A DNA stretch of 64,000 nucleotides from Pseudoalteromonas peptidolytica (GTDB lineage Bacteria; Pseudomonadota; Gammaproteobacteria; Enterobacterales; Alteromonadaceae). The notes beneath the pieces were generated by a model. The model had not been told where the DNA came from. It searched no databases and worked only from the letters and a program-made list of their open reading frames with translations. Positions 46,173 to 55,141 of this stretch are shown one piece after another. The position numbers and the translations under genes were made by a program. The stretch spans positions 1-64,000 of the forward strand of contig NZ_WEHZ01000019.1 in the NCBI RefSeq assembly GCF_012641745.1. The letters are read 5' to 3'. Positions within the stretch are counted from its first letter, which is position 1, and each line of letters opens with the position of its first letter.

Positions 46173-47408
46173 ATGGATTTAAATCAAGTGCGTCGTCAGT
46201 TTCCTGCGTTGATGCAAAGTGTCGGCGGGACTGCTCCTATTTTTCTAGATGGCCCTGGTGGCTCTCAAGTACCACAATCTGTGTTGAGCGCGATGTCAGC
46301 CTACCTTGGTTACTTCAACTCCAACTTGGGTGGCGCATTTTTCTCAAGCGACAAAACGGTCAGTTTAATGAATGAAGCCCGCCAAGCGGTGGCGGACTTT
46401 TTGAATGCACCGAGTGTTGAGCAAATCGTTTTTGGTGCCAACATGACTAGCCTTGCATTCAGCTTTAGCCGAGCCGTGTCACGTGATTGGCAAGTTGGCG
46501 ATGAAGTTATTGTGACCAATGCAGATCACTATTCAAATGTATCTTCATGGCGTCAAGCTGCTGAAGATAAAGGGGCGACTGTACACACAGTTAAGGTAAA
46601 CGAAACCGACTGTACGCTTGATTTGGCACAGCTAGAAGGGTTATTAAATCATAACACGAAGTTAGTTGCTGTTACGTATGCCTCTAATACCACAGGTTCA
46701 ATCAATGACATCAAGCGCATTGTCGAGCGTGCGCACCAAGTGGGTGCGTTAGTGTTTGTTGATGCTGTTCACTATGCGCCACATGAATTACTTGATGTTC
46801 AAGCACTAGACTGTGATTTCCTTGCATGCTCAGCCTATAAGTTCTTCGGCCCACATGTTGGTATCGTTTATGGCAAACGAGAGCATCTAGAAGGCTTTAC
46901 ACCATATAAAGTAGAGCCTGTAAAAGATATTATCCCTTATCGTTGGGAAACGGGTACTCAGAGCTTTGAAGGAATAGCAGGTGTTGTGGCTGCCATAGAC
47001 TATATCGCCTCTTTAAGCGAAATGAGTGCCGATACGCCGCGTCGTGATAAGTTAGTGGAAGCTTTTGCACGCATCAAAGCGCACGAGACGCAACTGAGCC
47101 AACATTTCTTGACGCGTTTAGCGGAGTTTAAGCAAATTAAGCTATTTGGTATCGCATCGCTCGATAGGTTAGCAGAGCGTACACCAACGTTTGCGCTGAC
47201 ATTTGACGGCATTGCACCTCGTGAGGTTTCTGAGTTTTTAGGTGCAAAACACATGTGTGTATGGGATGGTCACTTTTACGCGCAAGGGTTATGTGAGCAA
47301 CTAGGCGTAATGGACAAAGGCGGTGTTGTTCGCATCGGCTGTATGCACTACAACACGATTGCTGAGTTAGATCGACTATTTGATGCGTTTAGTGAATTAT
47401 TAGCGTAA
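46173..47408 (+). CDS. Class V aminotransferase / cysteine desulfurase-like PLP enzyme
   Basis: 411-residue fold-type I PLP enzyme resembling the cysteine-desulfurase-like group typified by Vibrio VC1184. 'GGSQVPQSVLSAMSAYL' is near residue 30, 'GANMTSLAFSFSRAV' near 90, and the PLP-binding Lys is in 'SAYKFFGPHVG' near 225, with 'DAVHYAPH' upstream of it. It follows the dioxygenase with a nine-base gap and is closed by a terminator. No SufE/IscU-type partner is nearby, so a housekeeping Fe-S role is doubtful. Processing of a hydroxylated amino acid is a possible alternative. Confidence 0.82.
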   Translation: MDLNQVRRQFPALMQSVGGTAPIFLDGPGGSQVPQSVLSAMSAYLGYFNSNLGGAFFSSDKTVSLMNEARQAVADFLNAPSVEQIVFGANMTSLAFSFSRAVSRDWQVGDEVIVTNADHYSNVSSWRQAAEDKGATVHTVKVNETDCTLDLAQLEGLLNHNTKLVAVTYASNTTGSINDIKRIVERAHQVGALVFVDAVHYAPHELLDVQALDCDFLACSAYKFFGPHVGIVYGKREHLEGFTPYKVEPVKDIIPYRWETGTQSFEGIAGVVAAIDYIASLSEMSADTPRRDKLVEAFARIKAHETQLSQHFLTRLAEFKQIKLFGIASLDRLAERTPTFALTFDGIAPREVSEFLGAKHMCVWDGHFYAQGLCEQLGVMDKGGVVRIGCMHYNTIAELDRLFDAFSELLA

Positions 47409-47419
47409 GTCGCATCAAC

Positions 47420-47446
47420 ATAATGGGAGCCAAGGCTCCCATTATT
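47420..47446 (+). terminator. Terminator after the PLP-enzyme gene
   Basis: 11-bp stem TAATGGGAGCC / GGCTCCCATTA with a 2-base loop, then TTTATTT, 12 bases past the stop. The same GGGAGCC core occurs in the hairpin before NRPS4. Confidence 0.75.
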
Positions 47447-47536
47447 TATTTCCCAACAAGATCACATGGAGTCGTGTTTGTTGGAAGCTAATTTGATACG
47501 CTCATATTAGCGAACTCAAAGAGAGGGAAGCACTCA

Positions 47537-47881
47537 TTGGTAAAGGATATAAATAATATCGGCAAGATAGTGGCCATACCGGTATGTTGTGGGCTGTTAA
47601 CCATTTTAATGATTTATGCGTATCAGTTTCCGGTTCCAATGGTTGGGATGGTGAATGAAACGGATTTAACAAGTTCGAATTTTTGGTGGACGGCAGTACT
47701 CGGTTATCTCTTTTACGGATTTATCTGCTTTACTATCCCGCTGATGATGCTTATTCAGTATGTCATTTCAAAGTCAAAGTGGATTACAAATCACAGCGGG
47801 CAAGACAAGCTGCTTTGGTGTAGTTCCATTCTTTTATGTTTTGCTTGGGCGACGCTGCTTAGTCTGTTGCCTCTTCAATAA
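47537..47881 (+). CDS. Small membrane protein of unknown function
   Basis: 114-residue protein with a TTG start; GAGGG is nine bases upstream. Three hydrophobic segments are visible: residues ~10-27 (IVAIPVCCGLLTILMIYAY), ~50-75 and ~93-112. This suggests an inner-membrane protein. I recognise no family. Its end overlaps the convergent cyclic-nucleotide-domain gene by 23 bases. Confidence 0.55.
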   Translation: MVKDINNIGKIVAIPVCCGLLTILMIYAYQFPVPMVGMVNETDLTSSNFWWTAVLGYLFYGFICFTIPLMMLIQYVISKSKWITNHSGQDKLLWCSSILLCFAWATLLSLLPLQ

Positions 47882-48320
47882 AGGCATTAAGCTTTGCAAT
47901 ACGATGACTCATGCCTTCAATCAGCTTGTCTTTAATTTTTTCTCGGATCACATTGGGCAAGCGCGTAAGAGCATCAGGAGTAATAGCTAATATAATGCTG
48001 TCTTTTACCGCTTGTGCACTGGTGCTGCGCTCTCGGTTTGTGATAAATGCGCCTTCACCTAAGAACTCTCCGGGTCCGACTTTGCCTAAGTCATGAGCGG
48101 CATCTTGTTTAAAAATCAAAAATTCGCCGCTTAATACAATATAAAGACGATTGTCTTTTTCAAAGCGTTTAAAAGCGTGGCGCTGCTGTGGTACCAGATA
48201 TAGATGGCTAAAAGACTCCAAGAGCACCTGACGCTCTGCCAAGGTAAATTCTTTAAAAAAGGCTAAGCGATTAATAATCTCTAGCTGTTTTATCAGTGGG
48301 ACATTTTCAAGTAACTTCAT
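47859..48320 (-). CDS. Cyclic-nucleotide-binding domain protein
   Basis: 153-residue protein formed almost wholly by a CRP-type ligand-binding domain: 'LAFFKEFTLAERQVLLESF', 'LYIVLSGEFLIFKQ' and 'GEFLGEGAFITNRERSTSAQAVKDS', with the E-G-A-F...R-S-T phosphate-cassette pattern. No C-terminal helix-turn-helix is present, so it is a stand-alone sensor module rather than a transcription factor. It lies 22 bases after ntrC on the same strand and may be the last gene of the ntrBC transcript. Its ligand and partner are unknown. Confidence 0.8.
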   Translation of the reverse strand: MKLLENVPLIKQLEIINRLAFFKEFTLAERQVLLESFSHLYLVPQQRHAFKRFEKDNRLYIVLSGEFLIFKQDAAHDLGKVGPGEFLGEGAFITNRERSTSAQAVKDSIILAITPDALTRLPNVIREKIKDKLIEGMSHRIAKLNAFIEEATD

Positions 48321-48342
48321 GCAAATGATTTATCATCTAAAC

Positions 48343-49740
48343 TTAATCTTGAATATTGCGTTCTTTTAGCTTTCGCGTCAACGTGTTGCGTCCCCAACCT
48401 ATCTTTAATGCAGCATCTTGCTTGTGACCATGGCATGCATGCAGTGCTGATTTTATTAAACGCGTCTCCAATTGTGCCTGTATATCTGGCCAAATATGAT
48501 CTTTGCCTTTACGCAGTTCCGTATCAAGCCAAGATTGAAAAGCGTCAAGCCAATGGGCTTGCTCAGCGGCTTCGAGTTGCTGTGGTTGCGCTAGCTCCTC
48601 TGGTAAGTCAGCAGCAGTAACAAGCTCACCTGGGGCCATTACTGTTAGCCAACGACAGGTATTTTCAAGCTGGCGAACATTACCAGGCCAATGATACGCC
48701 TGCATTTTTTGTAAGGCTTGTGTGGAGATAATTTTAGGATCAGCTTTTAGCTCTTTGGCACTTTTTGCTAAAAAATGGTCGCAGAGGGCTGCAATGTCCT
48801 CAGGTCTTTCCCTAAGTGCCGGTAGCTTGAGACGTACAACGTTAAGGCGGTGAAACAAATCTTCACGGAATTTGCCCTGTTTTACCAGTGCTTCTAGGTT
48901 TTGGTGTGTGGCAGCTACAATTCGAACATCGACTTTAACACTGTTGTGGCCCCCAACGCGATAAAACTCGCCATCAGCAAGGACTCGCAATAATCGAGTT
49001 TGCACATCCAATGGCATATCACCAATTTCGTCAAGGAACAAAGTACCGCCATCTGCTTGTTCAAAACGTCCTCTACGCATGCTATCGGCCCCAGTGAAAG
49101 CCCCTTTTTCATGACCGAAAAGCTCAGACTCAACAAGATCTTTTGGTATAGCAGCCATATTGAGCGCAATAAATGCAGCATCTTTGCGCGGACTATGATT
49201 ATGTAGTGCGCCTGCTACTAACTCTTTACCTGATCCGGACTCACCGTTGATGAGTACACTCATACTCGATGCTGAGAGTTTCCCAATGGCGCGAAACACC
49301 TCTTGCATGGCCGGTGCTTCGCCTATGATATCCGGGCTAGTCGCTTTGCTATTTGTGCGTTTGTGTTTTTTAGTCTGTTGACTGGCACGAAATGCTCGTT
49401 GCACCAGTGACACTGCTTCGTTTAAGTCAAAAGGTTTGGCAAGATACTCGAAAGCGCCTTTTTTGAACGCATTGACAGCGGAGTCTAAATCAGAATGCGC
49501 TGTCATAATGATGACAGGCAAAGTTGGGTGTAGACTCGCTATCTTGTCTAATAAGGCCATACCATCAATGCCTGGCATACGTACATCTGAAATCAGCACT
49601 GCGGGTTGCTCATATTCAAGCGCAGTTAACACGTCCTGAGCACTGGCGAAGCTTTCGGTTTCAAACTCTGCTCGCTTTAATGCTTTTTCTAAAACAAATC
49701 TAATTGAAGCGTCATCATCGACTAACCACACTGATTTCAT
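48343..49740 (-). CDS. ntrC: Nitrogen regulatory protein NtrC (sigma-54 activator)
   Basis: 465-residue response regulator that activates nitrogen genes from sigma-54 promoters. The receiver domain has the phospho-Asp in '[13 protein letters not shown]' near residue 54. The AAA+ domain has Walker A GESGSGKE, the sigma-54 contact loop GAFTGA and '[10 protein letters not shown]' (~145-370). The C-terminal Fis-type helix-turn-helix is '[19 protein letters not shown]'. The start codon overlaps the ntrB stop by four bases (ATGA). Two likely NtrC sites precede glnA and one precedes ntrB in this window. Confidence 0.96.
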   Translation of the reverse strand: MKSVWLVDDDASIRFVLEKALKRAEFETESFASAQDVLTALEYEQPAVLISDVRMPGIDGMALLDKIASLHPTLPVIIMTAHSDLDSAVNAFKKGAFEYLAKPFDLNEAVSLVQRAFRASQQTKKHKRTNSKATSPDIIGEAPAMQEVFRAIGKLSASSMSVLINGESGSGKELVAGALHNHSPRKDAAFIALNMAAIPKDLVESELFGHEKGAFTGADSMRRGRFEQADGGTLFLDEIGDMPLDVQTRLLRVLADGEFYRVGGHNSVKVDVRIVAATHQNLEALVKQGKFREDLFHRLNVVRLKLPALRERPEDIAALCDHFLAKSAKELKADPKIISTQALQKMQAYHWPGNVRQLENTCRWLTVMAPGELVTAADLPEELAQPQQLEAAEQAHWLDAFQSWLDTELRKGKDHIWPDIQAQLETRLIKSALHACHGHKQDAALKIGWGRNTLTRKLKERNIQD

Positions 49741-50819
49741 TGCACGGTTCCTGTTTCGGTGTTGTCAAAGGGAAGGTAGATACTAAATTCAGTGTGTCCC
49801 GGCCAACTATCGCATTCGATAAACCCTTGGTGTTGCTCCACCAGCGTTTGTGCAATAGACAGCCCAAGCCCTGAGCCACCTTCTTTGTTCGTTATCATCG
49901 GGAAAAATAACGTTTCTTTTACCTCTTCTGCGATACCCGGACCATTATCGCTGATCCGCACAAGTAGCGCTTTTTTAAGCAGCCGCTCGCCATGATGCAG
50001 ACGATGCTTAATACGCGTTGTGATGGTAATAGTGCCATCATGTTGTAGTGCTTGTTGAGCATTACGAAGCATATTGAGTAGCACCTGCTGGATTTTCGCC
50101 TGATCTATCACTATGGCTGGGATACTGGGATCATAATCCTTCACTAATTTGATCTCTGCATCGCGCTCCAAGGTAGTGAGCTTAATTACCGACTCTAGTG
50201 CTTGGTGTATATTACACGGCGCTTTTTGTGGTAATTGGTTTGGCCCAAGTAACTTGTCTACAAGTTCTCTGAGCCTGTCAGCTTGCTCAATGATAAGTGC
50301 TGCGCATTCTTCCCGTTCTTGCTGATCAGTTTCATACTGCAATAATTGCGCCGCACCTCTAATGCCACCAAGAGGGTTTTTTATCTCATGTGCTAAACCA
50401 CGGATCAAATTTCTTGCTGCTTGAAACTGGTGCATCTGATTCGATGCTTGATCATAGCGCAGGGCGTCATCAACACGGCGGCACTCTAGTAATATATATG
50501 CTTGATCTGACAACAATATCCGCCTTGCATGAAGGCTTAATGTTGCGACCCGGTTATCGACAAACACCACGTCAACCCTGTGCTGCTGGCAATCAACACC
50601 ATCTTGGAGTACATATTTGGAGAGCCTTGCTAGGTCAATATGATGATGGTTAAAGATATTATCAATGGCCAATCCAGTGAGGCGCTTCGTACTCAATCCT
50701 AACAGCTCACTGCTGCTGTAATTCGCAAAGCAAATAGTAAGGTTATGGTCGAGCACTAAAATTGCAGTCGAAAGAGATTGCCACACTTTGTCTAAGTCAA
50801 TTGAATTGTTTTGATCCAT
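49737..50819 (-). CDS. ntrB: Nitrogen sensor histidine kinase NtrB
   Basis: 360-residue soluble kinase/phosphatase partner of NtrC, normally controlled by PII protein. It has an N-terminal PAS domain (~10-110), a dimerisation/phosphorylation His in 'RGLAHEIKNPLGGIRGAAQLL' near 142 and an ATPase domain with 'RISDNGPGI' and 'GGSGLGLSIAQTLVEQHQG'. No membrane segment is seen, as expected. A perfect NtrC-type palindrome lies 13 bases before the start codon. Confidence 0.95.
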   Translation of the reverse strand: MDQNNSIDLDKVWQSLSTAILVLDHNLTICFANYSSSELLGLSTKRLTGLAIDNIFNHHHIDLARLSKYVLQDGVDCQQHRVDVVFVDNRVATLSLHARRILLSDQAYILLECRRVDDALRYDQASNQMHQFQAARNLIRGLAHEIKNPLGGIRGAAQLLQYETDQQEREECAALIIEQADRLRELVDKLLGPNQLPQKAPCNIHQALESVIKLTTLERDAEIKLVKDYDPSIPAIVIDQAKIQQVLLNMLRNAQQALQHDGTITITTRIKHRLHHGERLLKKALLVRISDNGPGIAEEVKETLFFPMITNKEGGSGLGLSIAQTLVEQHQGFIECDSWPGHTEFSIYLPFDNTETGTVQ

Positions 50820-50831
50820 TTGTGTTCACCG

Positions 50832-50848
50832 TGCACCAAGTTGGTGCA
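50832..50848. promoter_or_regulatory. NtrC-binding palindrome at the ntrB start
   Basis: TGCACCAAGTTGGTGCA is a perfect 17-bp palindrome matching the NtrC consensus TGCACC-N5-GGTGCA. It begins 13 bases upstream of the ntrB start codon, too close to act as a distal enhancer, so autorepression of ntrBC is the likely role, as at the enteric glnL promoter. About 260 further bases up to the DUF4124 gene show no clear element. Confidence 0.85.
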
Positions 50849-51110
50849 ATGAGAATAGCACAGTGTGTTACACATGTACGAAAATTATTATCCTGCCCAA
50901 TACATTCATCGTTCTGAGCTTGCTCTTACTTATCCATTAATAAATCATGCCAACTTGATAAGGCGCTAATCCGCAACCGTTTGATTTGTGCTCATAGGGA
51001 ATATTTTGTGACTCGTTAAATTTCAAAGGGAAGCATTATAGGTAACTTCTTGCTGCCTACCCAAAGGGGTGGTAAGCAACACACGTAGAAGGGGGGTTAT
51101 TTTTGGAGGA

Positions 51111-51671
51111 TCAGTTATTTACTGTGTTGCGATGTAAATAGAACTTATGCTCATTACTTTGGGCGACAACTTGACCTTTTTGATTGAAGACTTTTAGTAC
51201 TAGCGCATGTTCACCACGATGTATATTGCGTAGCGAAAACTGAGCATTGGACTGTTTTGGTCCAGTTGCCTCACCATTTAGATAAAGCTGTACATTTAAC
51301 CCCTGAGTAAACCTAGGTTCTACAGAGCCTGTGACATATACGCTACCGCTGTTGTCACGAATGGTTTGTTCATTTTCAGGGGAGGTTATCTTAGCTTGAT
51401 AAGTAATGGTTGGTGTAGTGTCAGATTGTGATGCTAAAACTTTTGTATCGATGCTTGGCATGGTTAATATGTTCGAGTGTAGTTTGACCTCTTTAGAGCC
51501 AGGTTTCGGTATATCAGAATAAACCCAATGCCCGTTTTTATCTTTCCAGCGATAGATTTTAGGGTTGGACTCGGCAGTAGCATCAATGCTTATTATGGTT
51601 AGCATCATGCTAACCGAAAAAAAAATACCCCACTGACGCACCACAACTCTCCAAACTACATAACTCATCAT
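51111..51671 (-). CDS. DUF4124-domain periplasmic protein
   Basis: 186-residue protein with an N-terminal hydrophobic signal (~12-33), a DUF4124 domain ('IYRWKDKNGHWVYSDIPKPGSKEV', residues ~38-65) and a C-terminal Ig-like part ('ITSPENEQTIRDNSGSVYVTGSV', 'GEHALVLKVFNQKG'). Function is unknown for the family. It lies between glnA and ntrB on the same strand, a common place for DUF4124 genes in gammaproteobacteria. It has its own flanking gaps, including repeat C upstream, so it is probably transcribed separately. Confidence 0.8.
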   Translation of the reverse strand: MMSYVVWRVVVRQWGIFFSVSMMLTIISIDATAESNPKIYRWKDKNGHWVYSDIPKPGSKEVKLHSNILTMPSIDTKVLASQSDTTPTITYQAKITSPENEQTIRDNSGSVYVTGSVEPRFTQGLNVQLYLNGEATGPKQSNAQFSLRNIHRGEHALVLKVFNQKGQVVAQSNEHKFYLHRNTVNN

Positions 51672-51710
51672 ACTTTAGTATAGAGTACTTTGAATTGCGA
51701 GTTTAGGCTT

Positions 51711-51871
51711 ATACTAATTAGCCTGAATACTTGCTCAATTTGAAGGAGTAAACCTGACGCTAACCGCGTTAAAACTTCTTCTTTAGAACAACTAAATAGC
51801 GAAATTATTGGTTAGTTATCGACAAGGTTTTCTCGCTTCAAAATAGACCACTTAATTAAGCTAATTGGTAT
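51711..51871 (+). repeat. Dispersed palindromic repeat, short form (copy C)
   Basis: 161-bp element from ATACTAATT to AATTGGTAT, with the shared blocks ACTTGCTCAATTTGAAGGAG, ACAACTAAATAGC and ATAGACCACTTAATTAAG. It lacks the central palindrome-containing block of the long copies and is more diverged than copies A, B and D. It lies between the DUF4124 gene and the glnA terminator. Confidence 0.85.
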
Positions 51872-51927
51872 AATATGCTGAGTTTTTACTCATCAAATGC
51901 GCTTTCGGCCGAATTTGATAGCGGTGA

Positions 51928-51953
51928 ATAAAAAAGCCCGCATAAGCGGGCTT
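51928..51953 (-). terminator. Terminator of glnA
   Basis: 8-bp GC-rich stem AAGCCCGC / GCGGGCTT with a 4-base loop, followed on the minus strand by a T-run. It lies about 100 bases after the glnA stop. Confidence 0.85.
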
Positions 51954-52054
51954 GAGAACACATATGATTAAGAGTGCCAGAAACACATAATGCGTTTAGG
52001 CTCTACAAGCTCAATATCTGCACATTGAGCCAAGTAGCAGGTTTACTACAGAGC

Positions 52055-53461
52055 TTATACGCTGTAGTACATTTCGAACTCAACAGGGTGAGTTGTCATG
52101 TTTAATTTTTCAACTTCTTTTGACTTAAGCGTGATGTAAGCATCAATTAAGTCGTCAGTGAATACGCCACCTTGAGTTAAGAACTCGCGGTCAGCATCTA
52201 GCGCAGCAAGTGCTTCATCAAGTGAAGCCGCAACGGTAGGGATCTCAGCTGCTTCTTCTGCTGGCAAGTCATATAAATCTTTATCCATTGCATCACCAGG
52301 GTGGATCTTATTCTTGATACCATCTAGGCCAGCCATTAACATTGCAGAGAAAGCAAGGTATGGGTTTGCAGTTGGATCTGGGAAGCGTACCTCAATACGA
52401 CGCGCTTTTTCTGATGGCACCACTGGAATACGGATTGATGCAGAGCGGTTACGTGCAGAGTATGCAAGCATTACTGGCGCTTCAAATCCTGGTACTAAAC
52501 GCTTGTATGAGTTAGTTGATGCGTTAGCAAAGGCGTTTATTGCTTTAGCGTGCTTGATGATACCGCCGATGTAATAAAGTGCATCTTCAGATAGACCGCC
52601 GTATTTATCGCCAGCAAAAATGTTTTTACCATCTTTAGCTAATGATTGGTGGCAGTGCATCCCTGAACCGTTATCGCCAACAATAGGTTTAGGCATAAAC
52701 GTTGCTGTTTTGCCGTATAGATGTGCCATGTTGTGAATAACATACTTCATTTCTTGGATTTCATCTGCTTTTAGCACCATAGTGTTAAAGCGAGTTGCAA
52801 TCTCATTTTGGCCAGCGGTTGCCACTTCATGGTGGTGCGCTTCAACTACCTGACCCATTTCTTCTAACACGAGGCAAGTAGCGCTACGCCAGTCTTGCGA
52901 AGAATCAACAGGTGCAACTGGGAAGTAGCCGCCCTTAACACCTGGGCGATGACCTGTGTTGCCACCTTCGTAATCTTTGTCCGAGTTCCAACATGCTTCT
53001 TCTGCATCGATTTTATACATTGAACCAGACATGTCTGTTTTAAACTTAACATCGTCAAATAAGAAAAATTCTGGCTCTGGACCGAATAAAACCGTATCTG
53101 CGATACCCGTTGAGCGCATGTATTCTTCAGCGCGCTTTGATACTGAGCGAGGGTCGCGCTCGTAGCCTTGATGTGTATTTGGCTCAACCACGTCACAACG
53201 TACAATAAGGGTTGTTTCTTCTGCGAATGGGTCTAGCTTTGCGCTTTGTGCATCAGGCATAAGCACCATGTCAGATTCGTTGATGCCTTTCCAACCAGCA
53301 ATAGATGAGCCGTCAAACATCTTGCCGTCTTCAAAGAAATCTTCATCGGCTTGATGGTGTGGGATAGATACGTGTTGTTCTTTACCTTTTGTATCAGTAA
53401 AACGTAAATCAACAAATTTTACGTCGTGCTCTTTAATAAAATCTAAAACCGATTGTGACAT
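52055..53461 (-). CDS. glnA: Glutamine synthetase type I
   Basis: 468-residue GSI enzyme that makes glutamine from glutamate, ammonia and ATP, the main ammonia-assimilation step. Typical stretches: '[16 protein letters not shown]' near 50, '[12 protein letters not shown]' near 128, '[19 protein letters not shown]' near 260 and the adenylylation loop '[11 protein letters not shown]' near 395, whose Tyr is the regulatory AMP site. Upstream it has a sigma-54 promoter and two NtrC sites, so transcription should rise under nitrogen limitation. A terminator follows. Confidence 0.98.
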   Translation of the reverse strand: MSQSVLDFIKEHDVKFVDLRFTDTKGKEQHVSIPHHQADEDFFEDGKMFDGSSIAGWKGINESDMVLMPDAQSAKLDPFAEETTLIVRCDVVEPNTHQGYERDPRSVSKRAEEYMRSTGIADTVLFGPEPEFFLFDDVKFKTDMSGSMYKIDAEEACWNSDKDYEGGNTGHRPGVKGGYFPVAPVDSSQDWRSATCLVLEEMGQVVEAHHHEVATAGQNEIATRFNTMVLKADEIQEMKYVIHNMAHLYGKTATFMPKPIVGDNGSGMHCHQSLAKDGKNIFAGDKYGGLSEDALYYIGGIIKHAKAINAFANASTNSYKRLVPGFEAPVMLAYSARNRSASIRIPVVPSEKARRIEVRFPDPTANPYLAFSAMLMAGLDGIKNKIHPGDAMDKDLYDLPAEEAAEIPTVAASLDEALAALDADREFLTQGGVFTDDLIDAYITLKSKEVEKLNMTTHPVEFEMYYSV

Positions 53462-53518
53462 GTGTCCTCCGACTCGTTGGGTTATTTTGCTGCAATGTAC
53501 TGCAATTGAACACAGATA

Positions 53519-53534
53519 AGCTTGATCTGTGCCA
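53519..53534 (-). promoter_or_regulatory. Sigma-54 promoter of glnA
   Basis: On the minus strand TGGCACAGATCAAGCT has GG and GC separated by ten bases, the -24/-12 spacing of sigma-54 promoters. It lies about 58 bases before the glnA start, with two NtrC sites about 80 and 100 bases further upstream. Confidence 0.8.
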
Positions 53535-53597
53535 AAGTTTTATCAGTATGATAAGTAAAGGCTTTTTAAGTATTTCATGACATGTCAATTGTTGTGT

Positions 53598-53614
53598 TGC
53601 ACCAAGTTGGTGCT
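53598..53614. promoter_or_regulatory. NtrC enhancer site 1 of glnA
   Basis: TGCACCAAGTTGGTGCT matches the NtrC consensus in 16 of 17 positions of the palindrome found at ntrB. Its centre is about 80 bases upstream of the centre of the sigma-54 promoter. Confidence 0.88.
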
Positions 53615-53618
53615 CTGT

Positions 53619-53635
53619 TGCTACACGGTGGTGCG
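53619..53635. promoter_or_regulatory. NtrC enhancer site 2 of glnA
   Basis: TGCTACACGGTGGTGCG is a weaker NtrC site whose centre is 21 bases (two helical turns) from site 1, so both would be bound on the same face of the DNA. The next ~370 bases to the hairpin at 54007 show no gene; a 63-codon frame there has no start signal or family resemblance. Confidence 0.7.
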
Positions 53636-54006
53636 CAAGTGTAGTGCTGTTCGTTCCATGCCTTTATTACTTTTACCTATAAATGAATGTGGGTGCTGGC
53701 TTTCGCTGTGAGTAACGACCTATTCTGTAATTACCGCCGTTCTCTATCAATTTGCTTTGTAGCACGCTGCTAATTTCGAATTCAGACTAGTTTAAGAACC
53801 TCTGTTAAGCAAAATGATTGGGCTAATATTTCGATAAAAAGTGCAACATGCCAACTCACTACTGTTGGTCTCAAGGAGTAGCGAGATCAGTGTGAAATCG
53901 CTACATCCTACTGTGTCTCTGATCTATAAGGCGGTTTTAGGAGCCTTAGCGCCGCTTAGCATTTGGATATGGTGGGCAGCGCTTAATTTGCGTGTCTGCT
54001 ACGCAG

Positions 54007-54024
54007 CCCCACATAGATGTGGGG
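54007..54024. other. Short GC-rich hairpin
   Basis: CCCCACA-TAGA-TGTGGGG forms a perfect 7-bp stem with a 4-base loop. Its layout resembles the CCTACA-CGGA-TGTAGG palindrome inside the long dispersed repeats at 36917 and 54134, so it may be a related fragment. Function unknown. Confidence 0.4.
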
Positions 54025-54133
54025 GAAGGTGACTTTGCATGAGCACCAAGTCTTTATCATCTGACTCACATAAAATAACTATGCTACGCAAGCTCTGCCT
54101 TGCATTGATATCAAGTAAACTGATGCGACAATA

Positions 54134-54343
54134 ATACCAATTTGACTTAATACTTGCTCAATTTGAAGGAGTCAATCTGGCGCTAACAGCGTTAAAAATT
54201 TCTTATTTAGAACAACTAAATAGCAAAATTTTTGCTTTGCTTACACGGAGGTAGGTACCTTGGCGATAGCAGGACGCGGTAGCGGGGTTATCGACAAGAT
54301 TTTCTTGCCTCAACATAGACCACTTAATTAAGAAAATTGGTAT
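54134..54343 (+). repeat. Dispersed palindromic repeat, long form (copy D)
   Basis: 210-bp element from ATACCAATTTG to AAATTGGTAT, nearly identical to copy B including the central block with GTACCTTGGCGATAGCAGGA. Its central palindrome is imperfect here (CTTACACGGAGGTAGG). No coding capacity. It lies 49 bases past the stop of the left-pointing ABC ATPase gene. Confidence 0.88.
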
Positions 54344-54392
54344 TACCCAGCACGCATGCCCGTGTTGAGATACTTTTGATTTCCGAATACTT

Positions 54393-55115
54393 TTAAAACG
54401 CATCAACCAGTGTAGGGTGAGCTGTTTGCGCTTGTGGAGCCAGTATCTTTCCATCTAACAGATGTAGCTTGCGTGTTGCCATATCTGCATACCTGGGATC
54501 GTGCGTTACCATGCACAGTGTTGTGCCTTCCAAGTTTAGTGTTTTAAGCATATCCATTACCGCATCCCCATTTTTAGAATCGAGGTTACCTGTCGGCTCA
54601 TCCACAAGCAGTAAAGCAGGGTTACCTACCAAGGCTCTGGCAATCGCTATCCGCTGCTGTTGTCCACCAGATAATTGATTAGGGCGGTGCTTTGTACGAT
54701 GTGCCATATCGACTTTTGTTAGGCAGCTCATTACTGCTTGGTCAATGTCCGAGTGACTCATTGGGTTTTGACGGTAGCGTAATGGTAGCGCAATATTGTC
54801 ATACACAGAGAGTTCGTCGATTAGATTAAAAGACTGAAATATAAATCCAATTTTTTCATTTCTGATATGTGCGGCAGCGGTCAAGCTAAGTTGGCTGACT
54901 TCTGTACCTTCAATAACATAACTCCCTGTGCTGGGCATATCGAGTAACCCGAGGATGGAGAGTAGAGTGGACTTACCGCAGCCAGATGGGCCACAAATTG
55001 AAACAAAATCACCTTTGTCAATCTCGAGGTTAATTCCACGTAATGCGTGTGTCTCCATTTCTTCAGTGCTAAATACTTTGGTAATATCTGACATCTTTAA
55101 AATCGTTTCTTTCAT
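54393..55115 (-). CDS. MacB/LolD-type ABC transporter ATPase
   Basis: 240-residue ATPase of a tripartite efflux or lipoprotein-type transporter. Walker A is CGPSGCGKST near residue 40, the signature LSGGQQQR near 148 and Walker B LLLVDEPTGNLD near 168. The length and the 'HALRGINLEIDKGDFVSICG' opening fit the MacB/LolD class that pairs with FtsX-type permeases. It is the second gene of an operon with the HlyD adaptor (26-base gap) behind a sigma-54 promoter. Its permease is probably the protein encoded at 59223-61667, under a matching promoter. Confidence 0.9.
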   Translation of the reverse strand: MKETILKMSDITKVFSTEEMETHALRGINLEIDKGDFVSICGPSGCGKSTLLSILGLLDMPSTGSYVIEGTEVSQLSLTAAAHIRNEKIGFIFQSFNLIDELSVYDNIALPLRYRQNPMSHSDIDQAVMSCLTKVDMAHRTKHRPNQLSGGQQQRIAIARALVGNPALLLVDEPTGNLDSKNGDAVMDMLKTLNLEGTTLCMVTHDPRYADMATRKLHLLDGKILAPQAQTAHPTLVDAF

Positions 55116-55141
55116 AACTTAGTCCTAATATTGAGGATGGC

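Noticed and set aside
53841..54032. A 63-codon frame upstream of glnA
   Set aside because: No Shine-Dalgarno sequence, no recognisable motif and it runs across a hairpin; best read as non-coding.
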